This document shows positions 1 through 8,765 of a stretch of DNA of 64,000 bases, piece by piece. Each line of letters opens with the position of its first letter. Position 1 is the stretch's first letter. A model generated the notes under the pieces. That model made no database searches. It was not told where the DNA came from and worked only from the letters and a program-made list of their open reading frames with translations. The stretch is from contig OX639992.1 in the NCBI GenBank assembly GCA_951828515.1, positions 2,272,217-2,336,216 on the forward strand, written 5' to 3'. The position numbers were made by a program, and so were the translations under genes. This DNA is from an uncultured Poribacteria bacterium. Its GTDB lineage: Bacteria > Poribacteria > WGA-4E > WGA-3G.

Positions 1-131
1 CAAGTGAATTTTCACGCATTGACGCGTGGACCTGTTCACGAGGGCGGGGTTTCATCCCACAACCTAAAGGATGGGGCTTTCACCCCGTTTTCTTCGGTAA
101 GACAAGAGTTTACAAAAACCGATAGGGCACC

Positions 132-166
132 CGCTGAAAGCCGACTGCCGAGAGCCGAAAGTCGCA
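132..166. repeat. Degenerate heptanucleotide repeat tract
   Basis: Reads as successive 7-mers (GCCGACT, GCCGAGA, GCCGAAA, GTCGCAC) just downstream of the LamG gene. The same type of tract recurs in many spacers of the window (14656, 25874, 27070, 45064, 50976, 52081, 58634) and inside two coding regions. Positions 1-131 hold only short GC hairpins and no gene. Confidence 0.6.
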
Positions 167-170
167 CCAC

Positions 171-998
171 TTAGTACCTGATCTTCACGTCTGCCCAAGT
201 AGTTGCCATCTTGTCAGCAGGATCAATCGCTAAGGCTGCAAGCATACCATCCAACATCGTTTCAATATCCGCTTGCTCCAAAGCGACATCGAAAATTACA
301 ACCTCGTCGATAGTCACTGCCCCAAAGCGCGCGCCACCGCAACAGTCATCAAATCCGATATTGACGGGACCGCTATCAGCATCAATAGGATTTTTAGCCA
401 AATCTAATGTGCTGGCTTCTTTTGCATCAATATAGATGACCCACTTACCGGTCTTACTATCAAAAGTGGTCGTGTACATGTGCCATTGGGTAATATCTTT
501 GGGTCCAACATTACCATCATTCCAACCACCGGGTTTATTCCAGCAGCCTCCATTGCAAACCGGCCACGCTACATTTTTTGTGCCTTGGTTGGGATGGATG
601 ATATAGGCATTCCGCTTTTCGACCATCCAACCGTGTTGATTCCAAGTATCATTCGGACTCTTTGCCCAAGCTGAGACCGTGATCGCTTTAGTCGGATTAT
701 CATGCTCGGCGATCCGAACGAAAGCACCTTTACCATCAAATTCAAGTGCTTGCCCAAACTGGCCCTTAACCCATTTCGGTTTACCTTCAAATTCGCCGTC
801 CAGTCCATTTCCGGTGTCATCGGTTGCGATATTTCCTTTGCCCTCATCAAACAGCCACATTCCGACAATGGTACCAGGATCGATCTCGGCAGAGGTGGTG
901 GAGACGAACAAAACACCAACCGCAAAAAGACTGAAACACACAAGGACTACACTCGTGGGTTGCCAAAACTTGCCAGAAAAAATAGTGCGGAAACTCAT
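171..998 (-). CDS. Secreted LamG (concanavalin A-like) domain protein
   Basis: 275 aa. The N-terminus has a basic stretch and a long hydrophobic segment (about residues 16-36) ending near TTSA, a likely signal peptide. The body, about 45-255, reads as a LamG/jelly-roll domain: GMWLFDEGKG, DDTGNGLDGEF, GQFGQALEFDGKG, VSAWAK, WHMYTTTFD, GAVTIDEVVIF. LamG domains usually bind glycans or other ligands; none is identified here. The protein ends in DKMATTWADVKIRY, a tail shared with two other secreted proteins of the window. Start chosen because GGAGG lies 5 nt upstream of the ATG. A TTGACA-N17-TATGAT promoter lies upstream. Confidence 0.85.
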   Translation of the reverse strand: MSFRTIFSGKFWQPTSVVLVCFSLFAVGVLFVSTTSAEIDPGTIVGMWLFDEGKGNIATDDTGNGLDGEFEGKPKWVKGQFGQALEFDGKGAFVRIAEHDNPTKAITVSAWAKSPNDTWNQHGWMVEKRNAYIIHPNQGTKNVAWPVCNGGCWNKPGGWNDGNVGPKDITQWHMYTTTFDSKTGKWVIYIDAKEASTLDLAKNPIDADSGPVNIGFDDCCGGARFGAVTIDEVVIFDVALEQADIETMLDGMLAALAIDPADKMATTWADVKIRY

Positions 999-1115
999 TT
1001 TTACCTCCTGCTCAATATTACAAACTCAAGGACTTTATACACATATCCGTGCGATTCATACGGACACCACAACCGTGCGAAAGCATAAATCGCCGCTAAA
1101 ACATCACATATATCT

Positions 1116-1144
1116 ATCATATCAAATTCATAGGTACATGTCAA
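1116..1144 (-). promoter_or_regulatory. Housekeeping-type promoter for the LamG gene
   Basis: On the minus strand: -35 TTGACA (1139-1144), 17-nt spacer, -10 TATGAT (1116-1121). It reads toward the LamG gene starting at 998, leaving a 5' UTR of roughly 110 nt. Confidence 0.7.
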
Positions 1145-1336
1145 GAAAAAAGCGAAATTTAAGGCAATTTCGCTTTCCGTGAAAAGGTTCCGCGCACACC
1201 TTGATATCACCACCTTCCAGTTCTTCTCTCATACGGAAATTAGGAACTCAATCTGAATGGAGAATCTACGTAGAATATACCGATCCGAAGAGGTCACGTC
1301 GGTTCACGAATGCGAGGTCCTATATTTAAAAAACCG

Positions 1337-1365
1337 TTGACACGAAAGGAATTTTCATCTATAAT
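1337..1365 (+). promoter_or_regulatory. Consensus housekeeping sigma promoter
   Basis: TTGACA (1337-1342), 17-nt spacer, TATAAT (1360-1365): both hexamers match the consensus. It drives the bactofilin-like/BatA gene pair starting at 1405. Confidence 0.85.
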
Positions 1366-1404
1366 GTTATCATACATTCATCTCAATGCGAAGCGTAGGA
1401 AAAC

Positions 1405-2463
1405 ATGAAGGAAATAGGATTTATCTTTTTATTCTTGGTCTTTGGTATCCTGCCCGTTTTTGGACAGATCTCAAATAACACACGGCAAGTTTTAGACTCA
1501 CAACACCCCGACTTCGAACATAGAAAACCAGCGAGAGGTGTTCTTATTGCGCAAGGCGTAACAGCACAGAATTTGGATGTGACTTCTGACGAGTCTACAA
1601 AGCAAAGTGATGTTGCCGATTCGGAAAACGGAGAAACCACTGGAGAAGGACTCGCTCAGTCGGAAAAGGCACGGCGGATATTTAAGATTATAAATGACTA
1701 CGAGTTAGTAGGGGATGAGGTATTAACAACACTCGTTATAATCGCAGCAGACGCACGATTACAAGGGCGCGTAACCGGCAACGCATTGGTAATCGGTGGA
1801 ACTGTCCAACTGTCTCCAGAGGCGAAAGTGAACGGGACGCTACATATTATCGGCGGACAGATTACCGGCAATACACAAGGAGTCGCTAACCTTCAAGTAA
1901 GCAATGACTGGCAGATGGTCCCTTCCGCGGTAAAGATTGTCATGCATCCACATGCTTTTTGGGGGATCAGTAAGCAAGCGAATTTCCGGCTAATACTTAT
2001 CAAGTTCGGATTTCTCCTTTTGATGTATCTGTTGATAGCCGCCGTACTTTCAAAGCCGATAAACGAGGTAAGTGCACTTTTTGCGAGGAGACCTCTCGGC
2101 AGTATATTATTTGGCATCCTGATGTTAGTCATGATACCCTTCTTCTTTACGGTGTTGACAGTGTCAATCATCGGTGTGCCATTCATGCTATTGTCCCTTT
2201 CGCTCTTGGTTCCCTTGGCAATCTGTGGTAAGGCAGCGATCTTTCTAACGCTCGGTAGTACCCTCTTTTCAGGACGATGGAGACCGCTGGCAGTTATATT
2301 TGGTTATATCCTCTACTTCATGGCAACATCTTTGCCCTATATCGACTGGGTAGCATTTCTCATTGTCAATAGTATCGCCATTGGACTCTGCCTGCTAAGC
2401 GGCATCAGTATGATACGTTCGCGAGAACCGCGTAGAAACATTTCTTGGTTGGAAAGAGTGTAG
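1405..2463 (+). CDS. Bactofilin-like secreted/membrane protein
   Basis: 352 aa. Signal peptide about 1-20. A short beta-helical stretch at about 110-155 (QGRVTGNALVIGGTVQLS, VNGTLHIIGGQITGN) resembles the polymer-forming bactofilin repeat. After about residue 195 come four or so hydrophobic segments, giving a membrane-anchored C-terminal half. This architecture is usually annotated polymer-forming cytoskeletal protein; its role here is unknown. It is first in a two-gene unit with the VWA protein, whose ATG lies 6 nt after this stop, so translational coupling is likely. Confidence 0.7.
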   Translation: MKEIGFIFLFLVFGILPVFGQISNNTRQVLDSQHPDFEHRKPARGVLIAQGVTAQNLDVTSDESTKQSDVADSENGETTGEGLAQSEKARRIFKIINDYELVGDEVLTTLVIIAADARLQGRVTGNALVIGGTVQLSPEAKVNGTLHIIGGQITGNTQGVANLQVSNDWQMVPSAVKIVMHPHAFWGISKQANFRLILIKFGFLLLMYLLIAAVLSKPINEVSALFARRPLGSILFGILMLVMIPFFFTVLTVSIIGVPFMLLSLSLLVPLAICGKAAIFLTLGSTLFSGRWRPLAVIFGYILYFMATSLPYIDWVAFLIVNSIAIGLCLLSGISMIRSREPRRNISWLERV

Positions 2464-2468
2464 TCAGC

Positions 2469-3476
2469 ATGCAGTTAGCGTTCCCGCTCTTCCTTAGTTT
2501 GCTCATTGTAGTCCCACTCCTGATATTCGCTTTGCGAGGGTTACGTGAGCAGACAATCGTTCCGGTCATACGTTTTTCTGATTTCAAACACGGGTTTGCC
2601 GCAGGTATTCGTCAGATGCAGGATACATTTTCGGTAAAAGTGCTGCCGATACTGAGAGTGATGAGATTTGTTGTTCTCGTGCTCCTCATTATCTCCCTTG
2701 CCCGTCCACAACTGTCCCAAAGCCGCGAGCATAAATTCACCGAAGGCATTGATATTCTTTTAGTACTCGACATCTCGGAGAGCATGCGGGCAGAGGATTT
2801 TGAAGGATCCAATCGCATCCAAACCGCTAAATTAGTCGTCAACGATTTTCTGACGCACCGCCAAAATGATCGCATCGGTTTAGTCGTTTTTGCCGGTGAA
2901 AGTTTCACGCTCTGCCCTCTCACATCGGATTATTCAGTGTTAGTAGAATTGCTCCGTGATGTAGAGATCGGACAACTGGAGGATGGCACGGCTATCGGGG
3001 ACGCACTTGCAACGGCTACCCATCGGTTACGCGCCTCGAAATCGAAAACGAAGATTGTCATCCTCTTAACCGATGGTGAAAACAACGCGGGTAGCATTGA
3101 ACCCGGAGCAGCGGCTTCCTTTGCACAATCCTTCGAGATTAAGGTCTACACCATCGGTATGGGAAAAGAGGGCGGTGCACGCATTCCATACGCCGATACA
3201 ACCTTTGGCAAACGTTATCGCGAGGTTTTAACCTACCTCGACGAGGATACACTCAAACAGATTGCCAACATAACAGAAGGTCGCTATTTTCGTGCTACAG
3301 ACACGCAATCGCTGAAACAAATCTACGCAGAAATTGACCGTTTTGAAAAGACAAAATTTGAGACGATCAACGTCGTTGCCCACAAGGAGTTAGCGGCATA
3401 TTTTCTTATACCCGCAGTGCTCCTACTGGGAACCGAGATTCTATTGAGCAACACAGTGTTACGGAAAATCCCTTAA
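2469..3476 (+). CDS. BatA-type VWA-domain membrane protein
   Basis: 335 aa from the ATG at 2469, chosen over the ATG at 2445 that overlaps the upstream gene because the hydrophobic N-terminus then begins at once (MQLAFPLFLSLLIVVPLLIF). Topology: two N-terminal membrane helices, a von Willebrand A domain (about 95-285) with an intact MIDAS (DISES; GTAIGDAL for the Thr loop; LLTDGENN for the Asp loop), and one C-terminal helix. This is the layout of BatA proteins of MoxR/Bat operons, but no MoxR ATPase, DUF58 or BatB neighbour is in the window. Function inferred: metal-dependent protein interaction at the outer face of the inner membrane. Confidence 0.85.
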   Translation: MQLAFPLFLSLLIVVPLLIFALRGLREQTIVPVIRFSDFKHGFAAGIRQMQDTFSVKVLPILRVMRFVVLVLLIISLARPQLSQSREHKFTEGIDILLVLDISESMRAEDFEGSNRIQTAKLVVNDFLTHRQNDRIGLVVFAGESFTLCPLTSDYSVLVELLRDVEIGQLEDGTAIGDALATATHRLRASKSKTKIVILLTDGENNAGSIEPGAAASFAQSFEIKVYTIGMGKEGGARIPYADTTFGKRYREVLTYLDEDTLKQIANITEGRYFRATDTQSLKQIYAEIDRFEKTKFETINVVAHKELAAYFLIPAVLLLGTEILLSNTVLRKIP

Positions 3477-3545
3477 TTTTTTGATTATTCCTTTGCTGTG
3501 AAAGCATAGCCCTAAGGAAAATCTAAGAATGGAAAACCAAGCACA

Positions 3546-3634
3546 TAGCTTGGAACGAAGTGGAAAGCGGGTATACGGAGAAGAACCCCAGAACTCCAAA
3601 CCTGCTTGTCCGAACCGCAAGGAAAATTAAAAAT
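3546..3634 (+). repeat. Structured leader repeat, copy A1
   Basis: Divergent copy of the dispersed repeat that ends in CGCAAGG-TAAAATTAAAA; here CCGCAAGGAAAATTAAAAAT immediately precedes ATG 3635. It matches copy A3 over AACGAAGTGGAAAGCGG and TATACGG. The outer GCGG...CCGC pairing is kept. The AAGG lies 12 nt before the start codon and can serve as its ribosome site. Confidence 0.7.
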
Positions 3635-4396
3635 ATGAAAAATATTATCGCATGTAATTTGGGAAGCTACCGACAGTTTCGCGATGGAGCGTACGCCCAC
3701 TTGGCGGAAATCGGTTTGACGAATGTGGAAATCGGTGTACCCACACCTGAATCTGTCGGTGCCCTCCAAACGGAATTGAACGCGCACGGACTCACCGCTA
3801 CCAGTCTGCTTGGCAGTTGTGACGTTCAATCTGAAACCGTCGTATCAGATTTTCAGACGACGCTGGATACCGCTGATAAGATGGGTGTAAAGATCATCTT
3901 TGTCAGTGTACACGCCGGTGACGCTGACATCAATGCCGTCTATGATCGGCTCCGCGCCATCGGCGAAAATGCCGCATCCGCCGACATTAAAGTGTGTTTG
4001 GAAACACACCCAGACCTGGTACATAACGGCGACATCGCCCTCAAAACGATGCAAGCCGTGAATCATCCGAATATCTGTGTCAACTTCGATACTGGAAACG
4101 TTTACTATTACAACCACAATGTAACGGCTGTTACGGAAGTTCAGAAGGTCATCGGACATGTTGGTGCCGTCCACTTGAAGGATACAAATGGTGGCTATCG
4201 AACGTGGAATTTCCCGACACTCGGTGAAGGCGTTGTCGATTTTAAAGCGGTATTCCAGACGTTGAACGATGCGGGTTTCTACGGTCCCTTCACAATGGAA
4301 TTAGAAGGCGTTGAGGGTGAAAATCTCGATGAATCAGGAGCCAAAGCGCGGGTGGTAGGTTCGCTGCAACACCTGAAAGATATTGGAGTAATATAA
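3635..4396 (+). CDS. Sugar phosphate isomerase/epimerase (xylose isomerase-like TIM barrel)
   Basis: 253 aa from ATG 3635. The frame stays open upstream to 3560, but that part lies in a noncoding repeat. AP-endonuclease-2/xylose-isomerase-like TIM barrel: VCLETHPDLVHNG (metal-ligand Glu), VNFDTGNVYYYN (Asp), VHLKDTNGGYRTWNFPTLGEG (His/Asp), FTMELEGVEG (final Glu). Members convert ketoses or inositol derivatives; the substrate cannot be told from sequence. The neighbouring cupin suggests sugar catabolism. Translation probably uses the AAGG supplied by the leader repeat. Confidence 0.8.
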   Translation: MKNIIACNLGSYRQFRDGAYAHLAEIGLTNVEIGVPTPESVGALQTELNAHGLTATSLLGSCDVQSETVVSDFQTTLDTADKMGVKIIFVSVHAGDADINAVYDRLRAIGENAASADIKVCLETHPDLVHNGDIALKTMQAVNHPNICVNFDTGNVYYYNHNVTAVTEVQKVIGHVGAVHLKDTNGGYRTWNFPTLGEGVVDFKAVFQTLNDAGFYGPFTMELEGVEGENLDESGAKARVVGSLQHLKDIGVI

Positions 4397-4463
4397 TCCA
4401 AGTGGCTATGAACAAGATTTTCGCGATACCCGCTTTATTCCGACGCAAGCACGGAGAAGGATT

Positions 4464-4528
4464 TTTGTAGCGTAGGAAACCGTTAGCCTGCATTCTCAGA
4501 GGCACAACCTAACAGATTACGCTACAAA
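4464..4528. repeat. Palindromic repeat, family B copy 1
   Basis: An imperfect palindrome with 11-nt ends TTTGTAGCGTA (4464-4474) and TACGCTACAAA (4518-4528), and inner GTTAG/CTAAC. The right half (CACAACCTAACAGATTACGC) recurs at 9550-9575 and, inverted, at 30541-30567. It sits 43 nt before the cupin start. Confidence 0.7.
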
Positions 4529-4571
4529 CATGACAACTGACGTTAATTTAAGGGACACAGGAGAAACGAAA

Positions 4572-4937
4572 ATGGATACGAATCTTTGTGTTATTCGACT
4601 CAGTGAAGGGGAACGCATCGGCGATGTACTCGGGGAAGTTTTGGATACCCCAGACATGACGACGATCGGGGCATTCGCCGTTTCAAAGGAAAACCCCACC
4701 GAACTTCACTTTCACGACTTCGACGAGTACTGGTATTTCACGGAAGGCATGACGACAGTGACACTCCGAAACGCTGATGGACAGTCTCAGTCCTATCGTA
4801 TTGGTCCCGGGGATTTTGTTGTTACGCCTAAAGGTGTTGAACATGGACATACCCCAGACGATGTTGTTAAAGGGGTACAGTGGGTGAGCGTGATTCCCCC
4901 TGATGCGCGTCGCGGACATTTGCATCGAGAATTATAG
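4572..4937 (+). CDS. Small cupin-domain protein
   Basis: 121 aa from ATG 4572, which has AGGAGA 8 nt upstream; an in-frame ATG at 4530 has no good site. Single cupin barrel with both motifs: HFHDFDEYWYFTEG (metal-binding His-x-His and Glu) and GDFVVTPKGVEHGH (last His). Cupins of this size are often sugar isomerases, dioxygenases or binding proteins; the reaction is not predictable. It ends shortly before the MntA/HepT pair. Confidence 0.75.
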   Translation: MDTNLCVIRLSEGERIGDVLGEVLDTPDMTTIGAFAVSKENPTELHFHDFDEYWYFTEGMTTVTLRNADGQSQSYRIGPGDFVVTPKGVEHGHTPDDVVKGVQWVSVIPPDARRGHLHREL

Positions 4938-4973
4938 ACATATCCCGTTGTGCCGTAGCAAGGAATGCACACT

Positions 4974-5282
4974 ATGAACACAGCAATCCTTACCAAAAGC
5001 GAAATTAAACAAACGCTTCTCAGCCACCAGAACACACTGAGAACCTATGGTGTGAAACGCCTGGGACTCTTCGGATCCTACGTTAAAGACGCTGCTCATA
5101 GCGAGAGCGACATCGATCTCCTTGTAGAACTTGAGGAACTGTCTTTTGACCGGTATATGGAACTCCGTATTTTTCTCGAAGACCTATTTCAAAAGAAGAT
5201 TGACCTCGTCATTGCTGATTCGCTCAAACCACGCTTGCGACCACGCATCGAAAAGGAAATTGAGTATGTCGCAGGACTTTGA
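4974..5282 (+). CDS. mntA: MntA-like nucleotidyltransferase antitoxin
   Basis: 102 aa from ATG 4974 (CAAGGA 9 nt upstream; the ATG at 4965 is too close to it). Minimal nucleotidyltransferase fold with the signature LGLFGSYVKDAA...SESDIDLLVE, i.e. GS followed by the D-x-D metal pair, and a third Asp in KIDLVIA. In characterised pairs MntA AMPylates the HepT toxin at its RX4HXY tyrosine. The stop overlaps the downstream HepT gene by 17 nt, typical of such modules. Confidence 0.85.
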   Translation: MNTAILTKSEIKQTLLSHQNTLRTYGVKRLGLFGSYVKDAAHSESDIDLLVELEELSFDRYMELRIFLEDLFQKKIDLVIADSLKPRLRPRIEKEIEYVAGL

Positions 5283-5610
5283 CATCTATCTTGAGGATAT
5301 ATTAGAAGCAATAGACAGAATTCAAGAATACATACAGGATGTTACACGTGGGACCTTTGAAAGGGATCGGATGCGGGTTGACGCAGTTGTCCGAAACCTT
5401 GAAATCATTGGTGAAGCTGTTAAACAGGTGCCTGATTCCGTTCGAGAAAAGTACCCAAGTGTTGAATGGCGGAAGATTGCTGGGTTGAGAGACATTCTCA
5501 TTCACAAATATTTTGATGTCAACCTTGAGATTGTCTGGGGCGTGGTGCAATCAAATATTCCAATTTTGAAGAAAGAAATCCAACAGATCCTTCAGGAGAA
5601 AAGCGACTAA
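5266..5610 (+). CDS. hepT: HepT-like HEPN ribonuclease toxin (DUF86)
   Basis: 114 aa from ATG 5266. All-helical HEPN/DUF86 protein with the intact catalytic motif RDILIHKY (R-x4-H-x-Y) at about residues 77-84, preceded by NLEIIGEAVKQVP, a typical DUF86 segment. HEPN RNases of this type cleave RNA and are held in check by the cognate MntA. Together with the overlapping upstream gene it forms a complete two-gene toxin-antitoxin module. Confidence 0.85.
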   Translation: MSQDFDIYLEDILEAIDRIQEYIQDVTRGTFERDRMRVDAVVRNLEIIGEAVKQVPDSVREKYPSVEWRKIAGLRDILIHKYFDVNLEIVWGVVQSNIPILKKEIQQILQEKSD

Positions 5611-5645
5611 TTCTATAGTGTGCACTTATCAAGAAAGGTGAAATT

Positions 5646-6548
5646 ATGTCAATACAACCACAACCTTTACCATTGCGACGCTTAGGACGAACAGAATTAG
5701 AGGTTACGTGCCTCGGTATGGGAGGCGCAGGCGTCGGTAGAGGCGATGTTACCGACGATGAAGCGATTGAAGCCGTCCACCGAGCCATCGACTTAGGGAT
5801 AAACTATCTTGACACCGCACCGCTCTACGGTGAGAGTGAGAGACGGGTAGGGCTGGCACTCGCCGACGGTTGGCGTGAGAAGATTTATCTCGCTACGAAG
5901 ATAGGAACGCACCCCGAATGGCGCGGCGATTTTAGTGCATCGGGGACCCGTCGAAGCGTCGAAAATAGCCTGCGTCTACTCGGCACCGATTGTCTCGATG
6001 TCTGCTTAGTGCATGACCCAGACAGCATGGATCCTGTCGTGGCAAAAGACGGTGCATTCGACGAACTCCAACGCATGCGTGAGGAAGGATTGCTTAAGTT
6101 TATCGGACTTGGGGTTCGGCAACACGAATTTCATAAAACCGCCATCGAAACCGGTGTTGTTGATGTCATTCTAACGTATTTGGATTACACACTCTTGAGC
6201 CAAACCGCAAACGATTGGTTGTTACCCTTTGCCACTGAAAACGACATCGGGGTTATCAACGGAAGTCCCATTGCAATGGGGTTGCTTTCAGGGATTGAAC
6301 CGGATGTATCCGCTGAAAGGATGCACTTAGATACTTATGACGCTGAAAAAGCACATCGACTCTATCAGTGGGCAACTGAAAATAACCTGAATGTTCTGAA
6401 TCTCGCGATTCAATTCTGTTTCCGTCAACCTCGTATAGCGATGAGTCTGACAGGTTCCAGGAATGCCACCGAAGTAGAACAGAATTTCGCCGCCGCCACG
6501 ACACCGGTCCCCGACGATGTATGGGAACAACTACAGGTACTTTTGTAA
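5646..6548 (+). CDS. Aldo/keto reductase
   Basis: 300 aa, with AGAAAGG upstream of the ATG. AKR TIM barrel: LGMGGAGVG near the N-terminus; catalytic tetrad candidates in NYLDTAPLYG (Asp and Tyr), ATKIG (Lys) and CLVHDPD (His); NADP-binding region near the end (AMSLTGSRNATEVEQNF). It resembles the L-fucose/D-threo-aldose dehydrogenase group, but the substrate is inferred only at class level. It lies in a run of small sugar-metabolism genes on the plus strand. Confidence 0.85.
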   Translation: MSIQPQPLPLRRLGRTELEVTCLGMGGAGVGRGDVTDDEAIEAVHRAIDLGINYLDTAPLYGESERRVGLALADGWREKIYLATKIGTHPEWRGDFSASGTRRSVENSLRLLGTDCLDVCLVHDPDSMDPVVAKDGAFDELQRMREEGLLKFIGLGVRQHEFHKTAIETGVVDVILTYLDYTLLSQTANDWLLPFATENDIGVINGSPIAMGLLSGIEPDVSAERMHLDTYDAEKAHRLYQWATENNLNVLNLAIQFCFRQPRIAMSLTGSRNATEVEQNFAAATTPVPDDVWEQLQVLL

Positions 6549-6607
6549 GTAACAGGACAGTCAGTTGTCGGTTAAGAAGTGTTCGTCTAACAAAGGGTTA
6601 CTCTTAA

Positions 6608-6711
6608 GATAGCATCAAAACTCGTAGCCCGTAATGTAATGGAGGGCGGGTTTAAGCAACGTACGTTAAAGTCCAAACGCCCGTTATTTACCCGCAAGGT
6701 ATAATTAAAAA
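6608..6711 (+). repeat. Structured leader repeat, copy A2
   Basis: Canonical copy. First helix GCCC/GGGC, then GCGGGT...ACCCGC outer pair, AACG/CGTT, apical CGTT-AAAGTCCA-AACG, and the tail CGCAAGGTATAATTAAAAA, ending exactly at ATG 6712. The upstream segment ATAGCATCAAAA is shared with copy A4. AAGG is 12 nt from the start codon, and a TATAAT string lies within the tail. Confidence 0.85.
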
Positions 6712-7461
6712 ATGAAATACCAAGGAAAGGTTGCATTGGTAACCGGTGCAAGCCGTGGGATAGGAAAGGCGACTGCAATCAAGCTTGCCAGTGAAGGTGC
6801 GACTGTCGCTGTCCACTATTCTCGCGCCGTTGAAAAAGCGGAAGCCGTCTGTGAACAGATTCGTGGGTTGGGGCAGAAAGCAATATCTGTTCAAGCCGAT
6901 ATCGCCGATAGAGATGCTGTGAATAGTATGGTCACGACGGTGATAGAAGAACTTGGGACAATCGAATTGCTTGTAAATAACGCCGGAGATGTCGGCGATA
7001 TGCCGTTTGACGAACTCGCTCCTGAACACTGGGACCGGATTATCGCGATCAACCTAACAGGTCCCTTCAACGTGTTATGGGCAGTCAAACCTGGGATGAT
7101 CACACAACAGTTCGGACGTATCGTTAATGTGTCCTCAATCGCAGCGTTGGCAGTCCGTCCGAATCAATTGCCTTATGCAGCGGCGAAAGCCGGTGTCATC
7201 GCTTTGACGAAATCGTGCTGTGGACCGCTTGCCCCACACAACATCCGCATCAATTCGGTTGCACCGGGAGCGATTGCGACAGATATGTTAGGAGAAGTCT
7301 CGCCAGAGATGGTGGAACACCTTCGGTCTACGACACCCCTCGGCAGGCTCGGTGAACCGGAAGAGATGGCAGATGTGATAGCGTTTCTCTTGAGTGAGGA
7401 ATCGAGTTACATGACAGGTTCGACTGTTATTGCAAGTGGGGGCAGAATTCTCATTCCCTAA
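6712..7461 (+). CDS. Short-chain dehydrogenase/reductase (FabG-like)
   Basis: 249 aa, classical SDR length. Cofactor motif TGASRGIG (11-18), NNAG (89-92), catalytic Ser141/142, and YAAAK with Tyr155 and Lys159. It is closest in style to 3-oxoacyl-ACP reductase or glucose dehydrogenase-type SDRs; with no fatty-acid genes nearby, a sugar or polyol substrate is as likely. The start directly follows leader repeat A2. The 3' end overlaps the convergent downstream gene by 11 nt. Confidence 0.85.
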   Translation: MKYQGKVALVTGASRGIGKATAIKLASEGATVAVHYSRAVEKAEAVCEQIRGLGQKAISVQADIADRDAVNSMVTTVIEELGTIELLVNNAGDVGDMPFDELAPEHWDRIIAINLTGPFNVLWAVKPGMITQQFGRIVNVSSIAALAVRPNQLPYAAAKAGVIALTKSCCGPLAPHNIRINSVAPGAIATDMLGEVSPEMVEHLRSTTPLGRLGEPEEMADVIAFLLSEESSYMTGSTVIASGGRILIP

Positions 7462-8737
7462 CCGCAAGAATTGTGTCGCCGACCTCTAAATCGAACGCAA
7501 CAAAGGTCTGTTGGTTTCCTTCAACGAGAAACGTATCTCTTTGGAAATCACGTCGGGAACGGACTTCGCGAAGGTCCCACCCGTTAACCTGAACATGACG
7601 TATCGGTGCATCAAGAGCCAGTGTAAAGTTTGCTGTCGGGAATTGGGTGGAGAGGTTAACTGGAGTTACGGCAGAACGGCATCTGCCTACTACTATGTCA
7701 GTAAGCTCACGTGCCATCCAGTAGTGACCAATCTCCGAATTTTTCATCCAGAGCGTTTTCGTGCCATCCGGGTCATAATCGTCGAGCCGTGCCTTGACGG
7801 TTTTCAGTATATCAAACCCGCATTTCTCACCGTTGAAATAGAACCCGGGCCAATGTCCCACAAGGACACACGGCAGTTCTTTTTCGAGAATCGGCGGCAA
7901 GCGACCCCCTTGTAAATCTTCTGTAATGAACCGATCAGCATCCCCCAAATCATACCCTGTCCAACCGCCGAACCAGTCACCCGCACATGAAACGATACTG
8001 GCAATCGCAATCCCAGTCTCCTTTTCAGGGTACCAGATAGGAACATCAGGCAGTTCATCATGCTTGAGCCAGAGGAAATAGAACGGGCGCGGGTTGTTAT
8101 TCACATGCTGAGAAGCGGTTAGCACGGCTTTCGCATACGCCGCTTCCTGACGTTTTCCAAAGGCACCCGGACTCGTCACACCCTCACAGGGAATGCCAAC
8201 ATTATCAAGCATTTCCATCGCTGTGATGATGTAGTCCGTGAGTCTATTATCAACGGGCGGATCGACCCATTCTACCTGTTCCCACGCTTCGGTGAGGCTG
8301 AATGTGTCCAGATCAACGACAGCGGTATGTGTGAGCATCTCCGGTGTCAAGTCGAAACTCGGCCAAATCAGTTCCCTGTAGATTCGTAGCCACGCATGAT
8401 ATTCATGTTTTGGAAAATCGGGAAATCCTTCGTCGACGCGTCCGACCCCCGCGGGATAAGGAATGAGGCTAAATTTGCCTTTCACACCGTTTTCCCAACA
8501 CCATTCTGCCCACTCCGCTGCGAAATCTGAGGGGATTGTGGGGGGTATGCTTTTCAGTTGCGCGGCGTTGCCTTCCCAGCGTTCTGGCGGGATACTCGGT
8601 TGGTGTCGCGCTTTCCACGCATGCCGTTGGTGTATCCAGTAGTAGGTAAGATTGACGACCGGACACGAATCGTCAACAATAAGTGACAAAGGGGTTCTTA
8701 ACAATGGGTTACAGACAGTGACATTCAAATTATGCAT
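7451..8737 (-). CDS. Hypothetical protein, possible polysaccharide-deacetylase-like fold
   Basis: 428 aa, no signal peptide. An early SLIVDDSCPVVNL resembles the first motif of NodB-type deacetylases, and FSLIPYPAG and GVTSPGAFG fit later strands of a deformed TIM barrel. The last 80 residues look like a separate beta domain. Clear metal-binding His pairs are not obvious, so family membership is tentative. Its stop overlaps the SDR gene on the other strand. Confidence 0.55.
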   Translation of the reverse strand: MHNLNVTVCNPLLRTPLSLIVDDSCPVVNLTYYWIHQRHAWKARHQPSIPPERWEGNAAQLKSIPPTIPSDFAAEWAEWCWENGVKGKFSLIPYPAGVGRVDEGFPDFPKHEYHAWLRIYRELIWPSFDLTPEMLTHTAVVDLDTFSLTEAWEQVEWVDPPVDNRLTDYIITAMEMLDNVGIPCEGVTSPGAFGKRQEAAYAKAVLTASQHVNNNPRPFYFLWLKHDELPDVPIWYPEKETGIAIASIVSCAGDWFGGWTGYDLGDADRFITEDLQGGRLPPILEKELPCVLVGHWPGFYFNGEKCGFDILKTVKARLDDYDPDGTKTLWMKNSEIGHYWMARELTDIVVGRCRSAVTPVNLSTQFPTANFTLALDAPIRHVQVNGWDLREVRSRRDFQRDTFLVEGNQQTFVAFDLEVGDTILAVRE

Positions 8738-8765
8738 ATATTGAAACAGACAGTAGACCTACGTA

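Larger units (their letters stand above)
1014..1404. other. Divergent intergenic region with two promoters and a hairpin
   Basis: No coding potential seen. It holds a minus-strand promoter (1116-1144), a plus-strand promoter (1337-1365) and an 11-bp-stem hairpin at 1149-1176 (AAAGCGAAATT, 6-nt loop, AATTTCGCTTT). The loop and stem style resemble the AATT-type hairpins at 58392 and 63970. Confidence 0.6.

Noticed and set aside
3620-3634. TATAAT-like string in leader-repeat tails as a -10 box
   Set aside because: It abuts the start codon and varies (TAAAAT, TATAAT, AAAATT) without a consistent -35; the ribosome-site role fits better.
7511-7915. 134-codon plus-strand frame opposite the deacetylase-like gene
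   Set aside because: Antisense to a long gene with better composition and recognisable motif-like segments; no ribosome site.
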